From the NCBI GenBank assembly GCA_002372175.1, contig DFIS01000071.1, positions 28,269 through 92,268 on the forward strand: 64,000 bases of DNA, read 5' to 3'. The stretch comes from Solobacterium sp. UBA3691. Lineage in GTDB: Bacteria; Bacillota_I; Bacilli_A; Erysipelotrichales; Erysipelotrichaceae. The number at the start of each line of letters is the position of its first letter. Within the stretch, counting starts at the first letter, position 1. The notes under the pieces were generated by a model. It was not told where the DNA came from, did no database searches, and was given only the letters and a program-made list of their open reading frames with translations. Shown piece after piece: positions 53,382 through 61,976 of this stretch. Position numbers and translations under genes: made by a program.

Positions 53382-54611
53382 TCAGAAAGATATCTCTGTA
53401 TCTTTTTCCTTCTTTTTTTCCTCGATGTGCTGCTGCAGGGAGCGGGCAAACGCCGGCGGTATATAGAAGTCTGCAGGACCGAACGGATTGATCACAACAC
53501 TGCTGATCGGCGCATGCAGATGGTGCAGCACCTCCTCAAACTTCAGCAGTACTGCCATACTGTGCTCCTCATCCCCGTGAGCCCCGCGCCTGTATGACAT
53601 CCAGTCCGTATATACCGGCAAAGCATCTGCCTGCAGTTTCTCACCGCTGACAACAGGCATCCTGATCTGCCCGCGGTAGCCGAAGAAATACTCTACCACT
53701 CTCTTATACCAGGGTCTGTTCTCTTCCGCCGGGATCACTCTGACCATAAACGAAGAACGTACGATCAGTGCCGCCAGATAGTTGATATATCCCTCTTTAT
53801 CCTTCTGCTCACGGTATCCGTTAAGCAGCGAAGTTAATCTTGGATTGGAGATGACCCTCTCTACACTGTCATTGCCGTAAGGCAGAAGACTTGTACAGAT
53901 CATAAACGGCTGATACTGCATCTTTCCCTTTGTGTTGATCTCCAGCACACAGGGACTGTCCGTGACCGTATCCGCAGAGATCCCGTCAGCCAGGATCGAA
54001 GTGACCTGTCCCTTGAATACCGACCCGTCACTGAAGTAGAAGAAGACCTTGTCGGATGCCTTCACGGTACCATGCAGAAAGCCATGCAGAAAAGACGAAT
54101 CTCCCTCGTTGATCAGTTCATCCACGACCATTGAGAAATACCGGTCATTGATATAGATCGGCAGATCCGCAAAGCTCTCATCCTGTATACGTGATGCTTT
54201 CCTGGTCTTATACAGACTGATCAGCTCCATGACATACGCAGCCAGCACAGCACAGCCCAGGATCACCTCAATGATCAGTACTCTGCCCATATCCCTGCCC
54301 CTGGCAGATAGCCGGATGTTGACCAGCACCGCCACCGAGATAAACACAAGCACCAGACTCAGAAACAGAAAAATACGTCTTGTGACATACTTATTTGCTC
54401 TCATATGAGTGCGCCTGTAGTCCTTCTCCGTCATTTTCAGCGTTCCCTGCAGACTCAGAATGCCAAGCACAGCCCACAGTACAGCCATGACCGAAAGACC
54501 GATACGATGCTCTGTCAGATACCCCATGATCATGCCTGCTCCTACCAGAAGAGCCAGGATGATCATGAATACAGACGCAAGTATATTGAGAAATTTATTC
54601 AATTTAAACAT
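53382..54611 (-). CDS. Hypothetical membrane protein with four N-terminal helices
   Basis: 409 residues. Helices near 8-30, 38-55, 75-95 and 105-125, then a large soluble part of about 280 residues with an early ITVSDSPCVLEIN-like strand and a Lys/Glu-rich C-terminus (HIEEKKKEKD). No family recognised. It lacks an SD; TGATAGAAT (hexamer 54,618-54,623) precedes the ATG by 6 bases. The next gene (53,353) starts 28 bp beyond, on the same strand, with its own -10. Confidence 0.65.
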   Translation of the reverse strand: MFKLNKFLNILASVFMIILALLVGAGMIMGYLTEHRIGLSVMAVLWAVLGILSLQGTLKMTEKDYRRTHMRANKYVTRRIFLFLSLVLVFISVAVLVNIRLSARGRDMGRVLIIEVILGCAVLAAYVMELISLYKTRKASRIQDESFADLPIYINDRYFSMVVDELINEGDSSFLHGFLHGTVKASDKVFFYFSDGSVFKGQVTSILADGISADTVTDSPCVLEINTKGKMQYQPFMICTSLLPYGNDSVERVISNPRLTSLLNGYREQKDKEGYINYLAALIVRSSFMVRVIPAEENRPWYKRVVEYFFGYRGQIRMPVVSGEKLQADALPVYTDWMSYRRGAHGDEEHSMAVLLKFEEVLHHLHAPISSVVINPFGPADFYIPPAFARSLQQHIEEKKKEKDTEISF

Positions 54612-54617
54612 AACTTC

Positions 54618-54623
54618 ATTCTA
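54618..54623 (-). promoter_or_regulatory. Extended -10 of a probable leaderless mRNA
   Basis: TGATAGAAT on the minus strand: TAGAAT, 6 bases (GAAGTT), then the ATG at 54,611. No SD is present. Confidence 0.55.
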
Positions 54624-54672
54624 TCACACAGGCTGTTTATCTGTAGTAAGAATATACAAACTCATACCGTAT

Positions 54673-54705
54673 AAAAAAAGACTGCCACCCTTCCGGATGA
54701 CAGCC
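54673..54705 (-). terminator. Intrinsic terminator of the Bax-inhibitor-like gene
   Basis: Eleven-pair stem GGCTGTCATCC/GGGTGGCAGTC with a GGAA loop and a T7 tract on the minus strand, 13 bp beyond the stop. Confidence 0.9.
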
Positions 54706-54717
54706 TGTCTGTACAGA

Positions 54718-55452
54718 TCAGTTTCTTCTGCGGCTTCCGAGGATCCTCAGAACCTTCAGGAAGATATTGATAAAGTCAAGATACAGCTGGAAAGCACCGT
54801 ATACAGCCAGATTCTCACCAAGCTGTGCATCTGCCGCCGATACTCTGTAGAACTCCTTGATCCTCTGCATGTCAAACGCTGTCAGCAGCAGGAAGATAAA
54901 GATACCCGCATACGAGATGATCAGCGTAAAGCTGTCTGTACGCAGAGCCGGGATCAGAAGCTGCAGGACAGAACAGACGACCAGAGAGACAAGCGCACCC
55001 AGCAGAAGACCGCCGAAACGGCTCATATCCACATTAGTCGTATGTCCGATCACAACACAGCTGCCGAACATGACAGCCGCATACAGGAAAGCCTGGAAGA
55101 CAGTCAGCACACCGAAGTAGATCGGCAGTGTCGCAAACGTAATGCCCGTAAGAACGGCATAGATAAAGAACAGCACATTCGCTGTAGAAGATTGCATCCG
55201 GGTAAGTCTGACCGACAGATACATACATACACCAAGCTGTGCCACCAGCATACCTATGGTACTGACAGGATACATATCGATCATAAAGGTATACATGATA
55301 CCGTAGGAGATCAGACTATAATAGCAGGCATAGGCGATGGCCGCAGTAACCGCAAGCCCCAATCCCATCTTCGTTAATACTTTAAGGATATAAGACTGCA
55401 GACTCTCCGTATTCTCATAATACTCTGAACGGTTGAATTCACTCATCTTCAT
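54718..55452 (-). CDS. Bax inhibitor-1/YccA-family membrane protein
   Basis: About 244 residues, seven helices. YALLTGITFATLPIYFG-like helix 3, and the C-terminal half includes ILSLTAFDMQRIKEFY with the Asp of the family's proposed pH sensor. YccA/BsYetJ-type proteins conduct Ca2+ or modulate proteases. The start at 55,452 is chosen because GAAAGGAATGGTG lies before it; two upstream in-frame codons are less well placed. Confidence 0.85.
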   Translation of the reverse strand: MKMSEFNRSEYYENTESLQSYILKVLTKMGLGLAVTAAIAYACYYSLISYGIMYTFMIDMYPVSTIGMLVAQLGVCMYLSVRLTRMQSSTANVLFFIYAVLTGITFATLPIYFGVLTVFQAFLYAAVMFGSCVVIGHTTNVDMSRFGGLLLGALVSLVVCSVLQLLIPALRTDSFTLIISYAGIFIFLLLTAFDMQRIKEFYRVSAADAQLGENLAVYGAFQLYLDFINIFLKVLRILGSRRRN

Positions 55453-55505
55453 CACCATTCCTTTCTTTCATACTATATTATGTACTTAATTTGACCGCCA
55501 GTCAA

Positions 55506-56288
55506 TTAAGCCCCCGATGTCAGCAGATACATCACTGCCGCCGCAAGAACAAACAAAGCTGCTGCGATCACTGCTGTCTTTCTGGAATGATCATGGTAAG
55601 GCTCCGGATTCGCCCGGAACGGTGCCGTATTCAGCGACTGTGTGGGAAACGGATCGACCGGCTGTTCACGGATCAGCTTCATGCCGCAGTTGCCGCAGAA
55701 TTCATCTGCAGAGGATACTTCCGCATGGCAGAACGGACAGTGCAGGATCACCGGCACCTCTGTCCTGTCTTTACCAAGCCAGGCATTGACCGCCTCTGCC
55801 GCAGTTTCACTCGGACAGTGCACCGTCAGCATCACCGGTTCCTCACGGTCGGTCAGGACCAGCTGAAACATGGATTTCTTTCTGCCCTCTTGATAGGTAC
55901 CGTAGCTTCTGGCTTCTGCGATATGGGCCTTCCGGTACGGTGTAAACTGATATCCGCTGCGGTACAGCAGCCATCTTCTGCCTGTATATACGGTGACCGT
56001 ATCACCCAGGACAGAGATATCATCCCGATCAAAATCATCAGTGTCTCCCTCTCTGTGCACAGCCCGCCGGAACGAAGCTGTCTTCCGCATGGCTGAGATC
56101 AGGGCAATGATCATGCCAAGCACAAAGATTGCGACGATAACAGGGATCGACATTGACGGCGGCAGAACGCCTCTTGTCGAAGCGATTACGATCAGTTCCT
56201 CGGCAATTGCGATTACAGCGCATACGATCACTGCCCGCAGCAGTGATATACTCCGAAGATAGCGGGATATTCTCTTAATGTTTCCCAT
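55506..56288 (-). CDS. Membrane protein with C-terminal zinc ribbon
   Basis: 260 residues. Two N-terminal helices (about 15-32 and 45-63), a soluble region of about 110 residues with paired strands, a zinc ribbon (LHCPFCHAEVSSADEFCGNCGMKL, CPxC/CxxC) near residue 190 and a last helix at 237-257. The zinc-ribbon plus membrane layout is common in small Bacillota envelope proteins of unknown role. SD GGGAGAAAATATCC precedes the ATG. Confidence 0.65.
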   Translation of the reverse strand: MGNIKRISRYLRSISLLRAVIVCAVIAIAEELIVIASTRGVLPPSMSIPVIVAIFVLGMIIALISAMRKTASFRRAVHREGDTDDFDRDDISVLGDTVTVYTGRRWLLYRSGYQFTPYRKAHIAEARSYGTYQEGRKKSMFQLVLTDREEPVMLTVHCPSETAAEAVNAWLGKDRTEVPVILHCPFCHAEVSSADEFCGNCGMKLIREQPVDPFPTQSLNTAPFRANPEPYHDHSRKTAVIAAALFVLAAAVMYLLTSGA

Positions 56289-57009
56289 GGATATTTTCTC
56301 CCAATATTACTCTGACTGCCGTGCTGGCGGCCAGCAGTCCTGCCGCAGCCGGTACGAAGATCGTACTTGCCGGCGGTATTCTGTCCTTCCGTGTCTCCCC
56401 GTCGGGATCAACGACCGTACGCTGTGCCCGCGGCATTTCATCACTGATCATCACCGGCACCGGGTAGTCAATACCGCGCTTTCTGGCCATACTGCGGACA
56501 CTGCGGGCCAGCGGATCACCCTGTGTCTTCCAGAGATCGCTGAGATGCACGCAGGAAGGATCCAGGCGGTTGCCCATCCCCAGCGAGCAGACAAACGGAA
56601 CATTGTATTTATGACAGGCCTCGATAAATGCCAGTTTGGAGGTAACGGTATCGATCGCATCCACCGCAAAGTCCGCATCCTTCACCATATCGGCATTGCT
56701 TTCATCAAAGAAGGCATTGATACAGTCTACCTGACAGTCATACCGGTAGCTTTCGATCCTCTGCTTCATGACATCGCACTTGTTCAGACCTACGGTATCT
56801 CTGACCGCCATGATCTGTCTGTTCATGTTGGACTCTGCCACGGTATCCTTATCGATCAGGATCAGATGTCCGATACCGGTCCTGGCGAGTGCTTCTGCCG
56901 CATAGGAACCGACACCGCCGACGCCGGCGACCAGCACCGTGCTCTGCCGCAGCTTCTCTACAGCATCCGCACCCAGCAGCAGTTCTACTCTCTGCAGTCC
57001 CTGATCCAT
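56275..57009 (-). CDS. tcdA: tRNA threonylcarbamoyladenosine dehydratase
   Basis: 244 residues, ThiF/E1-like fold. VLVAGVGGVGSYAAEALART is the ATP-binding glycine loop; DKDTVAESNMNRQIMA and DAIDTVTSKLAFIEACHKY follow. TcdA cyclises t6A to ct6A in tRNA with ATP. The lack of a catalytic Cys-xx-Cys cluster argues against ThiF or MoeB. Overlap with miaA (25 bp) couples the two tRNA-modification genes. Confidence 0.88.
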   Translation of the reverse strand: MDQGLQRVELLLGADAVEKLRQSTVLVAGVGGVGSYAAEALARTGIGHLILIDKDTVAESNMNRQIMAVRDTVGLNKCDVMKQRIESYRYDCQVDCINAFFDESNADMVKDADFAVDAIDTVTSKLAFIEACHKYNVPFVCSLGMGNRLDPSCVHLSDLWKTQGDPLARSVRSMARKRGIDYPVPVMISDEMPRAQRTVVDPDGETRKDRIPPASTIFVPAAAGLLAASTAVRVILGENIHGKH

Positions 57010-57893
57010 TTTCCGATCTCCTTTCGCATGCGTTCCGCATCCTGCGGATCCGTTGAATCAAACCAGTGTACAGGCATCTGGTGATTGAGCCAGGTATACT
57101 GCCTTCTTGCGTACTGGCGTGAGTGGATGATGATCTTCCCAATCACTTCCTCACGGCTGATCTTTCCCGCAAAATACGCTTCCCACTCTTTATATCCGAT
57201 CCCCTGCATGCCGGGAGCCCGGAATCCGTATCTCTGTGCCAGACTGCGCACTTCTTCCTCAAGACCCTCTGCAGCCATCTGTCTGACCCGCAGAGCGATC
57301 CGTTCATGGAGCTTCTGACGTTCCATCGTACAGCCGACGATCATCGCATCATAGATCATCTCATGCCGCTGTGAGGCAACCATCTCCCCCTGGGGAATAC
57401 CGGTATGCCTGAGGATCGTCAGACTTCTGAGCAGACGTCTGCGGTTATTGACGTGGATCTTCTCCGCCTGTGCAGGATCACTCTCCCTGAGCATCCCGTA
57501 CAGCTCTTCATTGGTATATGTATCCAGCTCAGGATCGGTATGTACCTCCCCTGCCTCCTGTACAAAGTCATAGTCATACAGACACGCCTTCAGATACAGT
57601 CCGGTCCCACCTACGATGATCGGCAGCTCTTCGGAAGCGTCGATCATCGCCCTGGCATTCTTCTGAAAGTCGGACACACTGTACTGTTCATCGGGATCCA
57701 GGATATCGATCAGTTCGTGTCTGATGCCCTGCATTTCTTCCGGTCTGACCTTGCCGCTGCCGATGTCCAGGCCTCTGTATACCTGTACGGAATCCCCGCT
57801 GATCACATAACCGCCGTAGGCCTTCGCCACTGAGACAGAGAACGAGGTCTTGCCGGAAGCGGTCGGTCCCGCGATCACCAGTACCTTCTTCAT
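56985..57893 (-). CDS. miaA: tRNA dimethylallyltransferase
   Basis: 302 residues. P-loop AGPTASGKTSFS, DSVQVYRGLDIGSGKVRPEE, HELIDILDPDEQYSVSDFQ and the substrate loop IIVGGTGLYLKAC are the family motifs. It adds dimethylallyl to A37 of tRNAs. ATG at 57,893 overlaps the mutL stop by 4 bp, a coupled mutL-miaA-tcdA block. Confidence 0.94.
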   Translation of the reverse strand: MKKVLVIAGPTASGKTSFSVSVAKAYGGYVISGDSVQVYRGLDIGSGKVRPEEMQGIRHELIDILDPDEQYSVSDFQKNARAMIDASEELPIIVGGTGLYLKACLYDYDFVQEAGEVHTDPELDTYTNEELYGMLRESDPAQAEKIHVNNRRRLLRSLTILRHTGIPQGEMVASQRHEMIYDAMIVGCTMERQKLHERIALRVRQMAAEGLEEEVRSLAQRYGFRAPGMQGIGYKEWEAYFAGKISREEVIGKIIIHSRQYARRQYTWLNHQMPVHWFDSTDPQDAERMRKEIGKWIRDCRE

Positions 57894-59644
57894 CGCAGGA
57901 ACTCCTTTTCGAATTCCTTCTCGTTCAGAATGATAAACGTTGGTCTGCCGTGCGGACAGTGATACGGATTCTCACAGGTGCCGAGCTGGCGCACCACTTC
58001 CTGCATCTCTGCCATGGTCAGACTGCGGTTAAAACGTATGGAACGGTGGCAGGCCATCGTTGCGATCTTCTTCTTTTCCATCCTGCCGTAACGTGATTCT
58101 GTATCATTGCGGAAGTTATCCAGCACATCCTGCAGGAAGCTTTCTTCTTCGACATCCTTCATCCAGAGCGGTATCTCACGCAGGATCAGTGTATCCCTGC
58201 CAAAGGCCTCAAAGACAAGATGCAGATCTGCACATGCCTGGTTCAGTTCATCTATACGCTGTACGATATCCGCACCGGCTGTCACCGTAACAGGCAGCAG
58301 GGGTTCGGTCATATGCGGTTCTTTGTTCAGTCCTGCAAGGATCTCCTCGTAGTGCACACGTTCCTGACAGGCATGCTGGTCCAGAATGGCGAGTCCTTCA
58401 TCACAGGCACAGATAATATATTTGCCATGGAGCTGCCCGATGACAGTCATCTGCGGGAGTGTCTGCCTCTCTGGTCTGACTTCCGGAACATGGACAGGCT
58501 CCGGTTCTTTCACCGTCTGTACAGGTTTTGGCTCCGGTTTCTTCTCCGGCATCTCTTTGGCAGTACCGACAAAGGCAGGTGTATGCTCAAGACTGCCGGT
58601 ATCGATCGTGATCGGTTCATACACGGTGCGTACTTCTCTGACTTCGGTATGCGGCACCAGTACATTGCCTTTCAGGGCATTGCGGACATTGTCACGGATC
58701 AGACACTCGAGCTGTGTCTCCTTGGATATTCTGACTTCCCATTTGGAGGGATGTACGTTGACATCCAGCAGCTGCGGGTCCATCGTCACATGCAGAACTG
58801 CCACGGGATTTCTGCCCTTGACGATAAAATCTTCATAGCCATCCTGGATCGCCTTATACAGCCTGTATGTGCGCACCATGCGCCCGTTGAGGAATACATG
58901 CATGAAACTGCGGGAGGCTCTGGTGACTAACGGCTTGACCAGATATCCGGTGACTTTATAATCGTAGTCTTCAAAGGAGACAGGGATCGCGTTCTCTGCA
59001 GCTTCCCGGCCCCATGCCTGCCAGATCACTTCCAGCAGATCACCCTGTCCGCTCGTGCGGAAAGATTCCCTGCCGGAGGAAATAAACGTAAACGAGATGT
59101 CTGGTCTGGCCATTGCAAAGCGTACGATCACATCCTGGATCAGAGAGTTCTCGTAGGCACCGCTCTTCATGTGCTTAAGACGTGCCGGTGTGCGGTAGAA
59201 GAGTCCTTCGACACTGATCTCCGTACCTCTGTTGCAGGGATAATTGCTTACGGAAACGATATCACCGTAGCTGATCTTTACTTCTGTGGCATCATTGCCG
59301 TCACTGGTGCGCAGGATCACCTTGGCTACCGATGCGATCGAGGGCAGTGCCTCACCGCGGAAGCCCAGTGTATGTATGTTAAAGAGATCACGCTGTGTGC
59401 GGATCTTGCTTGTCGCATGTCTTTTCATGCACAGTACCGCGTCCTCGCTGTCCATGCCGCAGCCGTCATCACTGACCGTGATCTTCTCGAGACCGCCGTC
59501 TTCGACACTGACCGTGATCCGCGAAGCTCCGGCATCAATGGCATTCTCCACCAGTTCCTTGACGACACCCTGCGGTCTTTCAACGACTTCTCCGGCTGCG
59601 ATCATATTCGCTGTCTGTGCATCCAATTGTCTGATTCTTCCCAT
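57890..59644 (-). CDS. mutL: DNA mismatch repair protein MutL, endonuclease type
   Basis: 584 residues. ATPase motifs: RQLDAQTANMIAAGEVVERP (N-box Glu and Asn), VSDDGCGMD, HATSKI, GFRGEALPSIAS. The C-terminal dimerisation part contains DQHACQERVHYE, which fits DQHAx2Ex4E, the nicking endonuclease motif present in species without MutH. A linker rich in Pro/Glu/Val lies between. An extended -10 (TGGTATAAT, hexamer 59,663-59,668) lies 18 bases upstream; SD is weak. mutS is not next to it in this window. Confidence 0.95.
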   Translation of the reverse strand: MGRIRQLDAQTANMIAAGEVVERPQGVVKELVENAIDAGASRITVSVEDGGLEKITVSDDGCGMDSEDAVLCMKRHATSKIRTQRDLFNIHTLGFRGEALPSIASVAKVILRTSDGNDATEVKISYGDIVSVSNYPCNRGTEISVEGLFYRTPARLKHMKSGAYENSLIQDVIVRFAMARPDISFTFISSGRESFRTSGQGDLLEVIWQAWGREAAENAIPVSFEDYDYKVTGYLVKPLVTRASRSFMHVFLNGRMVRTYRLYKAIQDGYEDFIVKGRNPVAVLHVTMDPQLLDVNVHPSKWEVRISKETQLECLIRDNVRNALKGNVLVPHTEVREVRTVYEPITIDTGSLEHTPAFVGTAKEMPEKKPEPKPVQTVKEPEPVHVPEVRPERQTLPQMTVIGQLHGKYIICACDEGLAILDQHACQERVHYEEILAGLNKEPHMTEPLLPVTVTAGADIVQRIDELNQACADLHLVFEAFGRDTLILREIPLWMKDVEEESFLQDVLDNFRNDTESRYGRMEKKKIATMACHRSIRFNRSLTMAEMQEVVRQLGTCENPYHCPHGRPTFIILNEKEFEKEFLR

Positions 59645-59662
59645 AGATTTTACCTGTGTCTA

Positions 59663-59668
59663 ATTATA
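59663..59668 (-). promoter_or_regulatory. -10 of the mutL-miaA-tcdA promoter
   Basis: Extended -10 TGGTATAAT on the minus strand, about 18 bases from the mutL ATG. The -35 region is poor. A short leader with a weak AGG follows. Confidence 0.5.
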
Positions 59669-59699
59669 CCACGGTGCCGATCAGATATATCGGTGTATG

Positions 59700-59722
59700 A
59701 AAAAAGACGGTATTGCCGTCTT
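59700..59722 (-). terminator. Terminator of the aldo/keto reductase gene
   Basis: AAGACGG/CCGTCTT stem with a 4-5-base loop and a T6 tract on the minus strand, just beyond the stop at 59,734, before the mutL promoter. Confidence 0.88.
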
Positions 59723-59733
59723 CAGTTCTCAGT

Positions 59734-60864
59734 TCAGCCAAGCATCGCCGCAAGCTTTGCCAGTGTATCCGGTATCGCGATCTGCTGCGGGCATACTGCC
59801 TCACAGCTGTGACAGCCGATACAGGCGGAAGGTTTCTCCTCCTCCGGCATTGCCGATAAGCGCATCGGCACGATAAAGCCTCCGCCCGTGAACTTGTGCT
59901 CGTTGTACATGGCCAGAAGCTCAGGGATATTCAAATGCATCGGGCAGTGTGTCGTACAGTAGCGGCAGGCAGTACAGGGCACCGTATCCAGTTTGAGCAT
60001 CTCGTCGGCGATCTCCGAAAGTGCCTGCAGTTCTTCCTCATTCAGTGTTTTTCTCTCTTCAAACGTACGCAGATTCTCTTCGAGCTGTGCCATCGTACTC
60101 ATACCGGAGAGCACCATTGTCACATTCGGTATCGTCTGCAGAAAGCGGAAGCTCCACTCCGGGATCGTCATCTCCGGATGCAGACTCTTCAGTTTCTTTT
60201 CAGCATCTTCCGAAAGGGACGCAAGCTTGCCTCCGCGCAGGGGCTCCATGACCCATACCGGGATATCATATTCCGCACAGATCTCCACCTTTGTCCTGGC
60301 ATCCTGCAGTTTCCAGTCCAGCCAGTTCAGCTGCAGCTGACAGAACTCCATGTGCTCCCCATACGCTTCCAGGAAACGCTTCAGTACAGGCACAGCGCCA
60401 TGACAGGAGAAGCCAAGATGACGGATCCTGCCGTTCTTCTTCTGCTCGAGAAGATAGTCCAGAATACCGTATTTGGGGTCAAGATAATGATCGATATTCA
60501 TCTCACAGACATTATGGAACAGATAGAAGTCAAAGTACTCTGTCTGACACTTCTGCAGCTGTTTCTCAAAGATCTCCTTTACCTTCCCCATGTTGGAGAG
60601 ATCATATCCGGGAAACTTCGTTGCCAGGTAATAGCTGTCCCGCGGATATCTGCGCATGACTTCGCCGACTGCTGTTTCCGAGTTTCCAGCATGATAGCCC
60701 CAGGCTGTATCGTAGTAATTGATCCCGGCTTTCATACAGAGATCGATCATCTGCGCATATGTCTCCATGTCGATCTGTTCATCCTTACCGCCGATCACCG
60801 GCAGACGCATGTTGCCCATGCCGAGTGCTGAAAGCTTTACTCCTCTGAAATCATTTGTATACAT
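59734..60864 (-). CDS. Aldo/keto reductase with two C-terminal 4Fe-4S clusters
   Basis: About 376 residues. The TIM-barrel AKR part has SALGMGNMRLP, AGINYYDTAWGYHAG (catalytic Asp/Tyr) and RHLGFSCHG. The C-terminus carries CTACRYCTTHCP and ACIGCHSCEAVCPQ, two 4Fe-4S motifs. It belongs to the ferredoxin-fused AKR group common in anaerobes. Start at 60,864 because GGAGGAATGAAC lies before it; the first ATG is too close to the SD. Confidence 0.88.
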   Translation of the reverse strand: MYTNDFRGVKLSALGMGNMRLPVIGGKDEQIDMETYAQMIDLCMKAGINYYDTAWGYHAGNSETAVGEVMRRYPRDSYYLATKFPGYDLSNMGKVKEIFEKQLQKCQTEYFDFYLFHNVCEMNIDHYLDPKYGILDYLLEQKKNGRIRHLGFSCHGAVPVLKRFLEAYGEHMEFCQLQLNWLDWKLQDARTKVEICAEYDIPVWVMEPLRGGKLASLSEDAEKKLKSLHPEMTIPEWSFRFLQTIPNVTMVLSGMSTMAQLEENLRTFEERKTLNEEELQALSEIADEMLKLDTVPCTACRYCTTHCPMHLNIPELLAMYNEHKFTGGGFIVPMRLSAMPEEEKPSACIGCHSCEAVCPQQIAIPDTLAKLAAMLG

Positions 60865-60866
60865 GT

Positions 60867-61274
60867 TCATTCCTCCAATGCATTATATTCTTCATCACTG
60901 ACCGGTCCGAACCACACCGAGCCGGTATCTTCTCCCGGTACAGCTACAGCCAGATGCTGGAAGAAGCTGTCCTTTGCGGCCCCATGCCAGTGTCTTACAC
61001 CGGCAGGGATATTCACGATATCTCCGGCCTGCAGCTTCCTTGCCGGTTTACCCCACTCCTGGTACCATCCGGTACCGCTGACACAGATCAGGGTCTGTCC
61101 TCCCCCTGATGAAGCTGTATGTGAATGCCAGTGATTCCGCACTCCCGGTTCAAAGGTAATACAGCCTATATTCAGAGGTTCATCCAGAAGCCTGTTCACA
61201 TAGGTAATACCGGTAAAGTATTCATCAAACTCAGGATAGTATTTACCCTTATCCCACACAAACTGATTATCCAC
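60867..61274 (-). CDS. Cupin-domain protein
   Basis: 135 residues. GVRNHWHSHTASSGGGQTLIC and GDIVNIPAGVRHWHGAAKD are the two cupin motifs with His and Glu ligands, similar to the carboxymuconolactone decarboxylase-linked cupins. The ORF can be extended to 61,616, but that part runs through the yigZ region on the other strand. AGGAGGAACACA lies 9 bases before the GTG at 61,274, which sets the start. It overlaps the AKR start region downstream. Confidence 0.78.
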   Translation of the reverse strand: MDNQFVWDKGKYYPEFDEYFTGITYVNRLLDEPLNIGCITFEPGVRNHWHSHTASSGGGQTLICVSGTGWYQEWGKPARKLQAGDIVNIPAGVRHWHGAAKDSFFQHLAVAVPGEDTGSVWFGPVSDEEYNALEE

Positions 61275-61355
61275 GCACTGTGTTCCTCCTAAGTTAAGGA
61301 TAACCTGTAGAGTATACTCCATGTCAACTGTCTGTCTTTTCCTGCTGTTTCCTTT

Positions 61356-61361
61356 TATAAT
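61356..61361 (+). promoter_or_regulatory. -10 hexamer of a probable leaderless yigZ mRNA
   Basis: TATAAT directly followed by ATGGACATG. The second ATG (61,368) lies 6 bases after the hexamer, where transcription should begin. Confidence 0.6.
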
Positions 61362-61367
61362 ATGGAC

Positions 61368-61976
61368 ATGCGTATCAAAGAAGAATTCAGAGAAACAACC
61401 GTGATCCAGAAGTCGGAGTTTATTGCCTGTGCAGCCCCATGCCGCAGCGAAGAAGAAGCCCGGGAGTATATCAGCCTGATCCGGGCAGAGTTCCGTGATG
61501 CCAGTCATGTCTGTACGGCCTATGTCTGCGGTACCTCGGGTGAGATCAGACGCTCCAGTGATAACGGTGAGCCCTCCGGAACAGCCGGCATACCGATGCT
61601 GGAAGCGGTCATGCACAGCGGTCTGCAGGATATCTGCGTCTGTGTTGTGCGCTATTTCGGCGGGATCAAGCTTGGCGCAGGAGGATTGATCAGAGCCTAC
61701 GGCGGAGCTGTGACATCATGTCTTGCGCATGCCCCGAAGACCAGGGATGTATACTTTGACCGCTACCGTCTGACCTACCCGTATGAGATGACCGGAAGTA
61801 TTGACCGCTGGATCAGAAAAAAAGCGTATCTCGTGGATACGCAGTACGGTGAACAGGTCACCGTGATCTTTGAATGTGCCAAGGATACGGATGCCGCAAA
61901 AGAGATACAGGATATCTCCTCGGGATCCCTGATGCCTGAGTATGTTGAAGAAACCGTCAGAGAAGTAGACCTCTAG
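61368..61976 (+). CDS. YigZ/IMPACT-family protein
   Basis: About 202 residues. SDNGEPSGTAGIPMLEAV, VVRYFGGIKLGAGGLIRAYG and an RSSD segment are the UPF0029/IMPACT signature; a C-terminal ferredoxin-like DUF1949 domain follows. The family is implicated in translation regulation and, in some bacteria, as a proline dipeptidase-like protein. An ATG at 61,362 exists, but the TATAAT abuts it; 61,368 is at the expected transcription start. Stops of this gene and of the GH25 gene overlap in CTAG. Confidence 0.88.
   Translation: MRIKEEFRETTVIQKSEFIACAAPCRSEEEAREYISLIRAEFRDASHVCTAYVCGTSGEIRRSSDNGEPSGTAGIPMLEAVMHSGLQDICVCVVRYFGGIKLGAGGLIRAYGGAVTSCLAHAPKTRDVYFDRYRLTYPYEMTGSIDRWIRKKAYLVDTQYGEQVTVIFECAKDTDAAKEIQDISSGSLMPEYVEETVREVDL

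Noticed and set aside
61275..61616. Extension of the cupin gene
   Set aside because: Runs antisense through yigZ with no cupin-like sequence and no SD at the far start.
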